A stretch of DNA of 64,000 nucleotides from Diadophis punctatus similis (GCA_023053685.1 JALIGW010000016.1:5808501-5872500), one strand, 5' to 3'. Numbered from the stretch's first letter, positions 22,761 to 35,618 are shown. Numbers and translations: made by a program. The notes: generated from the letters alone by a model not told the origin.

Positions 22761-25022
22761 TATCAGCTGCACATAGTCATCATGATGATATAGGTGGTCA
22801 TAAAATTTGAAATAATCAGTGAAGCACTGTCAATTTTCCTTTTTTAAAATGTTTTTGTCTTGTTTTCTACTCAACTGGAAATCTGAAATAAAGTTACATG
22901 TGGGCTTTGATTGCTGGAAACATGGAAAACCCAAGCAACAACCTCTTTTACTAAAGAAGAAAAATGTTTATTTGTTTAGACTTAGTTTGTTCTAGGAACT
23001 CAACCACTGTCGATTACAAACCACAGTTTATGGCATGAACTCCACTCATGGATTACCAAAATATTTGTGATATCCCTGGATGACAACTCTGAAACCAACT
23101 TTTAAGCTTAAGAAAAAAGCTGATATACCACAAACTTGCCAAAATTTAGTATTCTCATATGACATGTTGATATTTGAGATTCTGTAAAGGTCCAAGAATG
23201 ACATTGCTGAAATTTCATGAGATTTGAGGAACACATGAGATTTGGAGCACTTTTTTTAGCAAGTTGATTGTTGATTGTTTCATGTCTTCTCTAGTTGTTC
23301 CTATTTTACTTATTTATAGCACATTCATGCCTTTGGTTGTATGCGTGGGAATGCTATAGTTTCTAGACAATGTATTACAATTATGAGTCCTAAGAGTAGG
23401 GATGCCATGAGTGTTCCTCTGATTTCTTAATATATTTGTCCATCCAATTGAAAATAGATGGTAAGGCAGAGGTTGATGAGATCAATTATTCTGAATATTC
23501 TTTCTCTACTTCTGGCTCTAGGGGAAATCCCACTCCATTGTAACACTGAAGATGTTGCTTCGTAGGGTAATAAAACATCTGCAGGAAAACAGCCATGCTC
23601 AGAGAGCACCAAGGACTCTATGAATCAATCATGCTTTTAGACATTAATGATAACTGTGAAATTAAAAAGGAACAGACGAACCAAAATAGCAATGAATCAC
23701 CTGGAAGGGTATCCCAATGTTCACACCTGCTACTTTCAGAATTTTCTTGTTTCAAATCCGTAAATTGTCCATAAATAGTAATTTGAACCTTCATTTTGTG
23801 GCACCTCAGTACCCGGAATCAAGTATTTTTCTTGATGGGTTTTGGAGTTGGGGGGAAGAGAGATAAGAGGGAATTCCATACCCTTGTGGAAGCTTCAAAT
23901 CCCTATTTTACCTTTACAGAATTCCTGATCCCCAGCAGTTGGGAGCAAAGAGATGGACCATTGGATGATGGTCAACATCACTAAGCCTCTTAAGGCACAC
24001 AGTTTGCTCCTTAAATCCTCTGACCTCTATCTCCTTGTGAAGAAAACTTTGGCCCCTCTGATTTTTTGGACACAATAACAACTGATGATATCAGACTCTG
24101 TTGTTGTTGTTGCTCTAAATTTCCTTCTCCCTCTCCCTCCCCAGAGCAGCTGCCCATCACATCTAATTCTGCCATTAAATAAATAAATAAGAATAATTTC
24201 ATCCTTGTTCTAATTTCGAAGGAACCCCCTTTAAGGAGAAGTCTTTGATGTGATCATTTTTTAAGCCTCTGCAACTAGTAATTTACATGCCACACAGTAG
24301 AAACCAATTGCACCTTGAGAGAGATGGATTATAGAGACAGAACAATAATTATACCTTTCCTGTTTTAACTGCTCGTGATTATGGCTTACTGATAAATCCA
24401 GAGGGGTGGGGTGGGAAGCAGAACTGAAAGCTTCAAAGGTATTTGTGAATACATTTACCTCCTGCCCCTTTAGCCTGGCTGTCTTCTGGATTCTTTTGAA
24501 TAAACTGAATGTAAAGGAAGAATGGGGTCCACCGAACTAGGTAAATAAAACACAGCTGTGTTTTGCAAACACACCTTTTTATCCTCTTGAAGCACAGTTA
24601 ATGTTTTATAGTTTGCCTTCTGATATGGCTCAGTTGGTGGCTGAGATGAATGAGTTGCCCCCTGAGCTGGAATCAGCTATTTTTGATTTCTGGTGGATGC
24701 AGATTTTAGGATCATTCATTCCTTTCTCAAGACATACATATTGTTGTGCCTATAAGCAGGGATTTTCTTATGAGGGCCTATATTCCATTTGATGTTATTG
24801 TATTGAGACTTTTTCCCCTAGGAATTATGGGGAACGAATTCATGCGAGAGAGGCAGGATTACCTTCTGCACACCAAAAGCAGAGCATTCGATGTCTAGTT
24901 TGTAGACACAGAGTAGCTGAACGTATGGTCCTTCTTTATACCTGAACTACACAATTTATATTTTATCTTGCTTTCTCTTCTTAAATGACTTGGCAGCCAG
25001 TACTATTCCAAATAGTTGCGGG
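22761..25022. other. Intergenic, no recognised gene
   Basis: About 2.3 kb without an identifiable repeat or gene. Only small features, such as a (GTT)n at about 24101, are visible. Frames here are short and without family motifs. Confidence 0.5.
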
Positions 25023-25664
25023 CAGGGGCGGGTTCCTAATTTTTTTACTACCACTCTGTGGGCATGGCTTATTTTGTGGGTGTGGCTTGCCAGCCATGTG
25101 ACCGGGTGGGCATGGGCCTCGGGAGCTTGGCAGCAGCCGGAGAAGCGGGGGGGTATTGCCCACCCGCAACGCAGCCCTCTGCAGTGGGAGCAGCAAGACC
25201 GCGGCAGCGGTTCTTCTAGGAGGCTCTGTCCGGCCTGAATGCTTCTCCCCATTTGATGATCCTAGGCTCCTGCCACCCGTTCCCCCTCCCCTCAGCAGCT
25301 CGAGAAGCCTTGAACATGCGAAAATGCCTGGGATCATCACCGCGCGTTCGTGGCTTCTCGGACTGCTGAAGGGAGGGGAATGGAGATAGCTCCTGCCGCC
25401 TGTTCTTTCAGCATCTCACACGCTCCCTCAGCCATCCTACCCTGCTTGGACTCACTGTGGGGAAGAAAGGCAGCGCATGCGCAGTGCCGGAAGCTTGGCT
25501 TCTGGGCATGCGCAGAAGAAAAAAAATTTAAAAATTTAAAAATTTTTTTTTAAAAAAATGGTGGCGCCCAGGCACCGGCAACCGACCGCACTGGTACTGT
25601 GACGTCACCAGCGGGCCACTACCAGTGCTATAGAGTGGACCGCACCGGTAGGAACCCACCACTG
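25023..25664. mobile_element. hAT-like MITE, long 'CAGGGGYRGGTTCCTAA' subfamily
   Basis: Ends CAGGGGCGGGTTCCTAATTT and GGTAGGAACCCACCACTG, GTTGCGGG duplicated at 25015-25022 and 25665-25672. It shares most of its interior with 36606-37152, so these are subfamily members; the open frames inside are not genes. Confidence 0.88.
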
Positions 25665-26025
25665 GTTGCGGGATCCAATCTGGGTCGGTCAATGGGACCA
25701 GAAGTTTAGTCTTCCGAGCTTTCAGACATGTGTTGGAGCCCATCCTTAGGGAACTTCTCTCTCACCAGAATCATTCCAAATAGTCTTCACAAGACAGTAG
25801 TTACATTAAAATTCAGTCAGTCAGTTCGGAGTCTGGGCAGCTAACAACAATTTATTAAATGTGTACACCGTTCAATTCTCAATGCTTCTGATCTCACAAC
25901 AATCAAAGAAATAATAATGCAGGTAGGTCTCCACTTACCACCACAATTGAGTCTAAAATTTCTGTTGCTAAGAGAGACAGTTGTTAAGTGAGCTTTGTCC
26001 CATTTTAGATGTTTCTTGTCACAGT

Positions 26026-26586
26026 CGCATCCTGGACATAAATTGTTTGACTCCTATCCTCAAAACGACACTATAGAGCACTGCACACCAAGGCAACTAG
26101 ACACAAGAACAGTTTTTCCCCGAACGCCATCACTCTGCTAAACAAATAATTCCCTCACCACTGTCAAACTATTACTAAGGCTGCATTACTATTACTATTA
26201 GTCTTCTCATCGTTCCTATCACCCATCTCCTCCCACTTATGACTGTATGACTATAACTTTGTTGCTTGTATCCTTACGATTTATATTAATATCGATTGTT
26301 TCCTGATTGCTTATTTGAACCCTATGACAATCATTAAGTGTTGTACCTCATGATTCTTGACAAATGTATCTTTTCTTTTATGTACACTGAGAGCATATGC
26401 ACCAAAGACAAATGTCTTGTGTGTCCAATCACACTTGGCCAATAAAGAATTGAATTCTATTCTATTCTATTCTATTCTATTCTATTCTATTCTATTCTAT
26501 TCTATTCTATTCTATTCTATTATTCTATTCTATTCTATTCTATTCTATTCTATTCTATTCTATTCTATTCTATTCTATTCTATTAT
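26026..26586 (+). mobile_element. LINE (L2-like) 3' end with long (ATTCT)n tail
   Basis: It carries the last codons of the reverse transcriptase (hydrophobic RALHTK-like end, broken), the 3' UTR ending ccaataaagaattgaattc, and a (ATTCT)n tail at 26455-26585 with one interruption. About 130 bp is pure repeat. Confidence 0.85.
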
Positions 26587-26638
26587 TGTTAAGTGAATCA
26601 CTGCAATTGTTAAGTCAGTAACCTGGTTGTTAAGTGAA

Positions 26639-26878
26639 GAGCCGAGGTGGCGCAGCGGTTAGAGTGGGGTACTGCAGGCCACTTTAGTTGACTGTGATCC
26701 GCAGGTCAGCGGTTCAAATCTCACCGGCTCAAGGTTGACTCAGCCTTCCATCCTCCCGAGGTAGGTAAAATGAGGACCCAGATTGTTGGGGGCAATATGC
26801 TGAACTCTGCAAACCGCTTAGAGAGGGCTGTAAAGCATATGAAGCGGTATATAAGTCTAAGTGCTATTGCTATTTTGC
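26639..26878 (+). mobile_element. tRNA-derived SINE (Sauria-like), best-preserved copy
   Basis: It has an A-box-like ggtggcgcagcggttaga and B-box-like ggttcaaatctcacc, then gactcagccttccatcctcc and the Bov-B-like end aagcggtatataagtctaag followed by (TGCTAT)n. All three SINE modules are present. Confidence 0.88.
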
Positions 26879-26960
26879 CTTTGCTGAGCCGGGGTGGGCT
26901 TGAACCTGCTCGTAATGCATCCGGCCCACAGCCTGCCAGTTTGACACCTGTATTGTAAAT
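26879..26960. mobile_element. Half hAT-like MITE
   Basis: It contains atgcatccggcccaca and ends cagtttgacacctgta, matching the right half of the 19732 element. The left terminus is absent. Confidence 0.55.
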
Positions 26961-27136
26961 AATCTGGCTGCAATTTTGCTGGGCCCCTGACCTGCGGCAG
27001 TTGTGGTTTTGATCATGTGACCATGGAGATGTTGCAAAGGCCCTAAGTGTGAAAAATGGTCATAAATCATTTTTTCAGCACCGCTGTAACTTCAAACTGT
27101 ACTAAGCAAACAGTGGTAACTTGAAGACCATCTGTA

Positions 27137-28425
27137 AAGTAAATAAACCTAAAAGATAAATATAAAAGATCGAGTGGGTGATAAAGCAAAAAATCACAGT
27201 GTTCCTTGCTAAAGAGCCTGGGTGAAGAGCCAGGACTTCGCAGTTACATAACAACAGAGTGCGGAGCAATTTTGGATCTTGGGGAACCTAAAAGGTAATT
27301 GCTGTAACAGAGAAGGGACACATTGTTTAATCAAAGGAACCTAGAGTAAACCAACCCTGCAGGATCAAATTGTCTATGAGAAACAGGCACTCCCTCAAGT
27401 AACCAGGTCCAATGCCATGTAGGGCTGGCAACCAGCAATTTTAAACAGAAACAGATCACAGGCATCCAGAAGACAGAATCTAAATACCAATACTTGGGGG
27501 AAAAATGGTAAATGTCAGAGAAAAAGAATGACAATTTCCAGGGACAAGTCTTAATATTGGTTAAGATGCTATTCATATCCCCTAAATTAAGATGAAGAAT
27601 CTTTAGCTTCCCACAATGAGTAACATTTATTGTCCTGCAAAATACTATAATTTTCACTAGTATATCTTTTCGATGTGAAGGGGGGGGCATAACCCTGGAG
27701 GGGCATGTCCAATCTTGTTTAATGAGGAACTTTTAAACTTAAGCAATACCTTAGTTCAAAGTGATGCCTTCAGCCAAGGTGCCAGACTCTTTAAGGAACT
27801 CTAGGAGATACAACATGAATGGCCATAGGTCCAGTGCTCTTTTGCTCCAAATTAACCTTCGACTGTTCAAAATCCCATTCCCATCATATTTCTCAAGATG
27901 CTGCCATTTGTCAGTGAATTAATTACATATCTCCACTATCTAGAAATATGTCATTAGAGTTTATGAGCTGAACTCCATTTCATTATTACCTGTGAATCAA
28001 AAAGAGGTCAAGATATGTCAAAAGACTAAGGATTTAAGATTTGACATATACAATATAATACATTGTGAGTCGTTTGAACATATCTAACATCAAATATTTA
28101 AAGTTTAGAAGTAGACAGGAAGGAAGAAAAAGAGACTGACCATTACCTACCATGGCAGGTGGTGGGGGAAATTGTCATTCAACATCTTGTACACCATTCT
28201 TGGCTTTCTGAAGGGTTTTTAAAACACACTCTGTCACTCTCTCACACTCATATAATTTATATAAGTATGTAAAATGTGAATAACGTATTATCTAAATATT
28301 TATGAAAGGGACTTAAACAGCATACATGGTCCTCTAAAAATTTGTGTTGCTATACCAGCTCTTAAAACTATGGTACATTGTCCTGAACATTAATAACTGG
28401 GACATGTACAATGTGGAAAATCTTA
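27137..28425. other. Intergenic, no recognised feature
   Basis: About 1.3 kb of intergenic DNA without visible repeat or gene. Confidence 0.5.
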
Positions 28426-28433
28426 CTCTAAAG

Positions 28434-28551
28434 CAGTGTTTCTCAACCTTGGCAGTTTGAAGATGTGTGGACTTCAACGCCCAGAATTCTCCAGCCAATT
28501 CTGGGAGTTGAAGTCCACACATCTTCAAACTGCCAAGGTTGAGAAACACTG
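28434..28551. mobile_element. hAT-like foldback MITE (118 bp)
   Basis: CAGTGTTTCTCAACCTTGGC to its perfect inverse, CTCTAAAG duplicated at 28426-28433 and 28552-28559. The two arms are almost identical, so insertion or arm homogenisation is recent. Confidence 0.92.
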
Positions 28552-28674
28552 CTCTAAAGTCTCAGCTGCTTACTTCAATTTCTAATGGTAGTTGCCTGAT
28601 ATCAGGACCTGTAAATCAAGGATCCAGATATTAGGCTGAATTTTAACACACAACAGTAAATCAATTAACCAATG

Positions 28675-29510
28675 GAGCTTGGAGGTCTTCTAGTCCAACC
28701 CCCTGCTCAAGCAAGAAACCCTATACCCGTGATGGCGAACCTATGGCACAGGTGCCACAGATGGCACGCAGAGCCATATCTGAGGACACGCGAGGCTTTG
28801 CCCTATGTCAGCTCCAGCAGGCATATACGCACTGGCCAGCTGATTTTTGGCCTTCTGGAGGGCGGGGGAGGCTGTTTTTGCCCTCCACAGGCTTCAGGAA
28901 AGCCTCTGGAGCCTGTGGATGGCGAAAAACGGCCCAACAGGCCAACCGAAAGTTTGTTTCCGAACTTCCGGTCGGGCTGTTTTTCACCCTCCCCAGGCTT
29001 CAGGAGGTTTTCCTGAAGCCTGGGGAGGGTGAAAAACGGCCCAATGGCCCAACGGGAAGTTCGTTTCTGAACTTCTGGTTCGCCCGTTGCGCCATTTTTC
29101 GCCACCCACGGGCGTTGGAGGCTTTCCTGAAGCATGGGGAGGGTGACAAACAGCCCAACGGGCCTACTGGAAGTCCAGAGGCTTTAGTGAGGCCTGCGCT
29201 CATGCCGGGGGGGGGGGCAGCCCAGGAGGGTTGTGCGCACATGCATGTGGGGGAGGGCATTGCATTAAGGGTGTGGGCACACGTGTGCTTGCTATTGCGC
29301 ATGCACGCACCCTTTTGGCACCTGAGGAAAAAAAGGTTCACCATCACTGCCCTATACCATTTCAGACAAGTGATAGTCCAGTCTCTTCTTAAAAACCTCC
29401 AGTGATGAAGCACCCACAACTTCTGAAGGCAAGCTGTTCCACTGGTTAATTGACCTCACTGTTAGGAAGTTTCTCCTTAATTCCAGGTTGTTTCTCTCCT
29501 TGATTTGCCA
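28675..29510 (-). mobile_element. CR1-like LINE 3' end, interrupted by a hAT MITE
   Basis: The reverse strand of 29358-29510 and 28675-28726 reads continuous CR1 3' sequence, including ttaattgacc...ccactggttaa and the tail gttggactagaagacctcc. The MITE 28727-29349 sits between copies of ccctatac. Confidence 0.85.
28727..29349. mobile_element. hAT-like MITE, 'CAGTGATGGCGAACC' family
   Basis: TIRs cCGTGATGGCGAACCTATGG and inverse, CCCTATAC duplicated at 28719-28726 and 29350-29357. It is 623 bp with internal inverted copies of cttcaggaaagcctctgg-like blocks. Confidence 0.9.
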
Positions 29511-29980
29511 GGACTTAGTCCTCATGGTCATTCTAGGCCTTTTGTTCTATTTCAGTATGGCTGGCTACATTTTGGTATATACTGTAAGAGGAAAGAAAGC
29601 TAGTATGCATTTTCAGCAAAAGTTTTGCTATATAGACTGACCTGAATCATTTTGAAACTGCAGGATGGGGAACTTCCAAGAAGAATTCTCGGAGTTGAAG
29701 TCCACACATATTATAAGTGCTAAGTTTGAAAAACATGGATAAATACCATCTAACCTATTTACCTGACTAGCTTAATATGTTTTCTTTTTAAAAAATCCTC
29801 CTCCATTCCACGTGGCCATGTTAGCTCTCCACAAATTACCTTTAACAGTCAGCTGGATTAGCACAACATTCTCATTTCCGGAACCATAAATCACAGCACT
29901 GTTTCTATTACTGTCATTTTATGATAACGCCTAATTATTTAAGTGGATTGCTGCTAAAAAGAAATTTCATTGTGCTACTG
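29511..29980. other. Intergenic, one MITE fragment
   Basis: About 29680-29735 shows the foldback core gaattctcggagttgaagtc without its partner arm. Nothing else is seen. Confidence 0.45.
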
Positions 29981-30048
29981 CAGAGGTCCTCAAACTTGGC
30001 AACTTTAAGACTTGTGGACTTCAACTCCCAGAATTCTCCAGCCAGCTA
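29981..30048. mobile_element. Half foldback MITE
   Basis: A single arm from CAGAGGTCCTCAAACTTGGC to aattctccagccagct; the second arm is missing. Confidence 0.65.
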
Positions 30049-30949
30049 TGTATTCTGTAATTATAATTCTTGCATATTGTTCCATTTTGTCCCTTCATTT
30101 GCAATTATTTTTTGTCAGCACCAAAAGCACTGGATAGCAAATATTGCATAGAAATCTTAATATCTGCAACAGCTTTATAACCAGATCCTAAGCAAGAAGC
30201 AGCACTGTGAGCATCACAAACCTATGAAGTCTATGCACCATTATTGCCAAACTAGTTCTATTGATTAAATGAAGGGAGATTAAATAAAAACACGTTGCCC
30301 AAGATTCTTTTAGAAAATAGAAGAGCTGTTGACAAACTGGCCTTTTGAAGTAACGGCTTCTTCTCTCTCACCTGCTGATTGATGTTTGAAGGCTGCTCCA
30401 ACAAGAATAACAGGTTACAACTGCAATAAATTTAAGAAAGATCCTAATTCCCTCTTTCCTCTTAAACTATCAGGGGTGCTTAACTTTGATATGATACCCA
30501 GATGTTGATCTACTCACCTGAGAAGCCAAGTGCCACATCCTCAGGCTTGTTGAAAAGGTATTATCCTGGTATTACACCTCATTACAAAGATTTGTTGGGA
30601 TGTGCACTTTGTATGTACTTCATTGGGTTGCTTAAATAATTGTAAAAGCAATGTAAAAAATTGAGCTTGCTGTTCCAGAAAACAGGAATTGTTGTTGTCA
30701 AGAAATGTCTCAGAAATGTCTCCAAATGGTAATACAGAAATACAGGCAGTGTTACAATAAAACTGCAATTGTATTGTTTAGATGCCGTGAAAAACAGCAT
30801 TGTCAGGGGATGGAATGCAAACACATCTAAAGGATGTTGTAGGTTCATTTATTTAATAAATTTATATGCCACCCATCTCACTCCACAATGCAGCTCTGGA
30901 TAGATTTCATTTATCCCCCTCCAGGACAATAGATACTTGGAACTTTTAC
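30049..30949. other. Intergenic, no recognised gene
   Basis: Contains a short SINE-like piece (about 30846-30910, tttatatgccacccatctca). No gene signature is present. Confidence 0.45.
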
Positions 30950-31640
30950 CCAAGAAATTATGTCTGTGCAATATTTTAAATGGTCAACTTAGTACATTTA
31001 TTGAATAGCCCGAAGGCCTTTAAAAAGAAAAAGAAAAACAGAACAAAAAAAAGAAAAACAGAACAAACAGGTACAGAAACAACCGTACAAAAATATATAT
31101 GGTACATGACATCAAAATTCAACGATATCAAAATTCAATAACTAAATTTCTAAAACTAGACAACCCAAATAAAATACCTCGTCTCTAACTCAGCTCATCT
31201 TTCTTACAATCAATGAAATTCTTTTCAATGTAGCTGGCTCGTATTGCTGTCATCCTATTAAGATAGCGAGTAATAGCCCTTACCAGGGGAGGAGAGTCTG
31301 CCTTCAATAGAAATGTTAATTTATGCCTTACATTCCAGTGGGAAAATTTATTTATAATTGGGGACAGGTACTGTTTTCTTACTTCCTCATACATCCTACA
31401 TTCAAATATTATATGCGCCGTATCCTCGACGTTTGCCCCACATATACATGTTCTTTTGTCATACGGGATTTTCCGATACCGGCCGAATTTAACGTTCGTA
31501 TCTTTAAATTTTGAAATCTAAACTTGACAAATAATTCTCTCTCCACTGATGGCATTTCTAGGAGTAAATATTTTTCCAGGGTGAAAGTTGTTTTAACTGC
31601 TGTCAGAAGCTTAAGGGAATGATTAGTTGAAAAAAGTATT
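30950..31640 (-). pseudogene. Non-LTR retrotransposon remnant with C-terminal Cys-His motif
   Basis: The reverse strand encodes GRYRKIPYDKRTCICGANVE, then DTAHIIFECRMYEEVRKQYL and RYLNRMTAIRASYIEKN. The CxC...H...C pattern is the zinc-knuckle-like end of several LINE ORF2 proteins. The upstream part (ERELFVKFRFQNLKIRTLN) is in another frame, so a frameshift breaks it. An AATAAA-containing 3' end lies near 31000. The clade is not assigned. Confidence 0.65.
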
Positions 31641-32108
31641 TTAAATGGAAAAGATCCTTTAAATAGACAGGAAAAACGTATTTAAAATCTAGAATGTCAG
31701 ACTACTACGATACAGCATAAGGAATCTGCAATTTAAGCAAACAAGTGTAAAAATCCCAATAGACTTTGAGAAAGTGCAAAACAGATCTTTCGATTCCAGC
31801 TTTGGCTGCACCATGTACATACAGTATGTAAAAATTGCAAAACAGAATCGATCATACCCTATTTGTTGCACAAAAGCAGTAACGTATCTTAAGCATCCTT
31901 GCAATTCATGTGGAAAGGCTGCATATGAAGAAATGCACGACTCTAGAAGCATGTGGAACATATTCATCTTCTGGAGGAGCAGGAAGAAATTATATGTTTG
32001 ATATTTATATATGCAACCAATACTTTATAGCATAAGCAGGAAAGCAAGAGAAAAGACAACCCTTTTTGTAACAGCTGGGCTGCAAATGTTTCGACATCTT
32101 TGGAATTA
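31641..32108. other. Intergenic, no recognised feature
   Basis: AT-rich, no motif recognised. Confidence 0.45.
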
Positions 32109-32438
32109 CCATATTTTTCGGAGTATAAGATGCACCATTTTTCCCCCTAAAAGAGGGTGAAAATCTGGGTGTGTCTTATACACCGAATGTAGCCCCGCCC
32201 AGCCTCTGAAACGGAGCTTTGCAAGGCTAAAACAACCTCTCAAACCGAGCTTTGCAAGGCTGAAAAAGCAGCCTTTAAAACAGACCTTTGCAAGGCTAAT
32301 ATACCCTTTTCCAGGCTGTTTGCTAAGGACGCTAGCCAGATGGATGCTGGTAGGCAGAATTTTTTTTTACTTATTTTCATCCTCAAAAACTAAGGTGCGT
32401 CTTATACTCCGGTGCATCTTATACTCCGAAAAATACGG
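32109..32438. mobile_element. TA-flanked MITE, 'CCGTATTTTTCGG' family
   Basis: TIRs CCATATTTTTCGGAGTATAA and inverse, TA on both sides, with a duplicated subterminal 'cttatactccg' on the right. It contains three imperfect aacggagctttgcaaggct tandem units (32210-32300). Confidence 0.85.
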
Positions 32439-32863
32439 TAAGCATTGAGGAGATGGGTAGAAGGAGAGAAAGAATGGATGCCACTTTAAAGCACAAAAAT
32501 GAGATTGATGGAATATTTAAATGAAGTAGCAAGCAAGGCAGCTTTACATGGGCTTTTTGAAATACCTTTTCTGCAAGTTTTGAGTTTCTTTTTTGCAAGC
32601 AGGAAGTCAGGACAGTTTGAATATATTGTTCTCCCAGAACTGGAGGTAAGTAGTAGTTTCTTTGATGGATTGTGCTTAGGTTTTTTCCCCCAGATGGGTG
32701 TGAGGTTTCTCTTTTTATTTTATTGTTCTTTACATATTAAAGTGTAAATTGCCTAATATTTGGAGTTGGTTGACCTCTAAGTTTACTTAAAACATTTTTA
32801 ATTAAACAATGTTTTTAATTTTTTTAATTAAACATTTTAATTTAAAGCAAATTTAATTTAGAG

Positions 32864-33009
32864 CAGGGGTGTCAAACTCACAGCGTCACGGCGTCGTCAC
32901 GGCGTCGTCACATGATGTATCGGGACTTTCCCCCCATTTGTTAAACTGGGTGTGGGCGTGGCCAGTGCGTGATGCATCTGGCCCACGGGCCAGGACTTTG
33001 ACAGCCCTG
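32864..33009. mobile_element. hAT-like MITE, 'CAGGGGTGTCAAAC' family
   Basis: CAGGGGTGTCAAACTCACAG to gactttgacagccctg. The flanks atttagag / ccttagag agree at 6 of 8 bases. It has a tandem gtcacggcgtc duplication. Confidence 0.75.
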
Positions 33010-33276
33010 CCTTAGAGTATCGGTGTATGGATGCGTGAGTACAGCCTTTCAATTATAAAATGAACAATGAAAGAACTGTGATTCTTCACTTGCCTCTATG
33101 TATCTGGAATCTCTGGATAAATAAAAAGTAGCTATAAAATCCCTCTTTATGATGTCTTCAACAAAACAAAAAGCAAAGCAAGAGCAAAGACAATGTTATC
33201 TATAAAATGTAGTGTATATCCATGATTTCTACCAAAGAGCTCAAAATGATATTCATGTTCCTGGCTTCAGGTAGAA

Positions 33277-33400
33277 CAGTCTTTGTCAACCTCAACTACT
33301 TTAAGATCTGTGGATTTCAACTTGCAGAATTCCCAGGCTGGTTGAGGAATTCTTGGAGTTGGTCTACACATCTGAAAGTAGCTGAGGTTGAAAAATACTG
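33277..33400. mobile_element. Degenerate foldback MITE
   Basis: cagtctttgtcaacctcaac to gttgaaaaatactg, with diverged arms around aattcccaggctgg. No convincing target duplication was found. Confidence 0.55.
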
Positions 33401-34068
33401 AGTCAGAGTATTTAAAGTATCTGTTCCATTAAAATATTTGCACAAACATAATTTCTTGGGTAAAACTTCCAAATTTTACTTCACAACCTATGACAGGATA
33501 GAACTGATTGAATAAAACTGGAGTGAAATCTTTACCATTTATCCTGTCAGTTGCCTCTTTGCTTCTTATCCAAGCTATTGCTCAACATATTCCTGAATCT
33601 CATTCTTTATTACTGCTGTGAAACACAGTAGGACCTCTGGCAATCCTTTCGCAAGCGTTTCATCTTGCAAAACATAATCAAAACAGCTCCCATGTGTTGT
33701 AAAGCCAAGGAGAGTTTTGCCAGCACTCCTGCTAAAACCAAGGAGGATTAACTTGAACCCTATTAACACAGGCCTGCATTGTGCTCCTTTGTTATGCGAG
33801 TATACCAGTCCCATTCTTTCAACAACAGCACACATTGAAGCCAATAAGGGTTTTGTTTTTGTCTTTTTTTTAAAAAAAGAATTGGAATGTGCTTGAGGTT
33901 GTAATGTAATCCTCACTCCACAATGAAGCTCAGTAAAAGAGGAAGAGAAAGTAATTTAATCTACTGGAGTGTGTGCTTAAAGAGAAATTAAGGATTTTAA
34001 CCATGCCATATAATGCCCCCAACACAGGAAAAATTGTAATTGTGGCACATTCACAAACAAATAATGAG
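33401..34068. other. Intergenic, no recognised feature
   Basis: No repeat or gene signature was recognised. Confidence 0.45.
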
Positions 34069-34309
34069 TATTTTTATTTTATTTATATCGTACCCTTATT
34101 ACTTTATAAGTAAGTCAAGGCAGTGAACATACCTAATAGCCTTGTCCTCCTATTTTCCCTAGAACAACCACCCTGTGAGGTGAGTTGCACTGAGAGAGAG
34201 TGACTGGCTCAAAGCCATCCAGATGGCTTTCATGCCTAAGGCAGGACTAGAACTCACAGCCTCCTTGTTTCTAGCCTTTGCCTTAACCACTACACCAACC
34301 TGGCTCTAG
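34069..34309 (-). mobile_element. tRNA-derived SINE
   Basis: The reverse strand starts agccaggttggtgtagtgg and continues through the same body (agtcactctctctcagtgc, cacctcacagg) as the SINE at 18795, ending in an A/T-rich tail. Confidence 0.78.
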
Positions 34310-34750
34310 GTAATGTAGCAACTTCACATTTTTAGGATAAAAAAATATGCTTAAGCAATACAAGCTTAGTAGACAACTTCAGCATAGCTTTCATATTCAA
34401 GTCAATCAATAAAATTTAATATAATTTGATTTTTTCCTAAAAGATAAAATGCATTTTCTGTATATATAGAAAATTGTTTTTTTATAGGATTGTGCAATAC
34501 TTTGGGTTCAATCTTCAAATGGTGCTTTAAGCACATGGGAGGAAGAACGGAACATTTCCCCCCAACCCTTTAAAGCAGCTGCATCTGTTTTAGGAACTGT
34601 AGGACTGCCATCTGTTGCTGATGAATATTCCCAGCTGCTTCAAGGAATTGCAGACAGGTGCCGTGTTCATGTTCCCACCTGTAGTCAAGCATCTTTTGGA
34701 AGGGGATAAGCGAAATGCAGATCATCATGGGACGACATGCTCAAGAGATG

Positions 34751-34912
<162 letters not shown>

Positions 34913-35098
34913 TTTCTTCAATTCTTTAGGAATAAACTTTCCTTACAGTCAGGTACACACTCCTTCAGGGAAAACTCATCACAATATTTTCTTACAAAGA
35001 TTTCTTCATTTACATTTCTTTACAGGAAAATAACACACCATATGCAACAATTCTTTTCACCCTGGGCTGACCTGGCTCTGAAATGAATACGTCAACAC

Positions 35099-35367
35099 CA
35101 GTGGTGGGTTGCTACCGGTTCGGACTGGTTCGCGCTAACCGGTGGTGGAAATTTGGCCACGGTCGCCGAACCGGTAGTGAAGACCGGCTTGCCATGCCCC
35201 TGAACCAGTTCCATGGTCGCCGCTGCTTGAAAGCAGCTGGCAAATTACCCTCTGCACATACCCTCTGTGCATGCGCAGAGGGTCAGTACCTGGATGAGAC
35301 GCATGCACTTCCGATGCGACACGCGCACTTCCAAACCGGTAGGGAAGGTAAGAGAAACCCACCCCTG
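35099..35367. mobile_element. hAT-like MITE, 'CAGGGGTGGGTT' family
   Basis: CAGTGGTGGGTTGC to AAACCCACCCCTG, GTCAACAC duplicated at 35091-35098 and 35368-35375. Confidence 0.88.
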
Positions 35368-35618
35368 GTCAACACCCTAAGTATCAGTAGCAAATCTGCA
35401 GCACCAACTGTTGGAGACAACCCAATGGGCAAGACGAGATTTCAGTGCAAAACAGATCTCCTCTGAGCTTCCTGTCTCTCTGCTCTTTGTGTTTGCGGAT
35501 CGGATGAGGGCGGCAGGTGTTCCTCATCGGAGGCAGCTTATTGCTAATCGCCAGTGTTAACCAGCGGCAGACATGCTTCTCCTTCCTCTTCTTCAGCAGA
35601 CGGCTGTACATCCAATCA

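Larger units (their letters stand above)
25920..27134. mobile_element. 'CAGGTAGTCC' transposon split by a LINE and a SINE
   Basis: Pieces at 25920-26025, 26587-26638 and about 26985-27134 line up in order with the intact 2018-2410 copy. A LINE 3' end and a SINE plus a half MITE fill the gaps. The right end is gaagaccatctg followed by TA. Confidence 0.75.

Noticed and set aside
28743..29405. 220-codon + frame
   Set aside because: Lies within the hAT-like MITE 28727-29349 and has no transposase signature.
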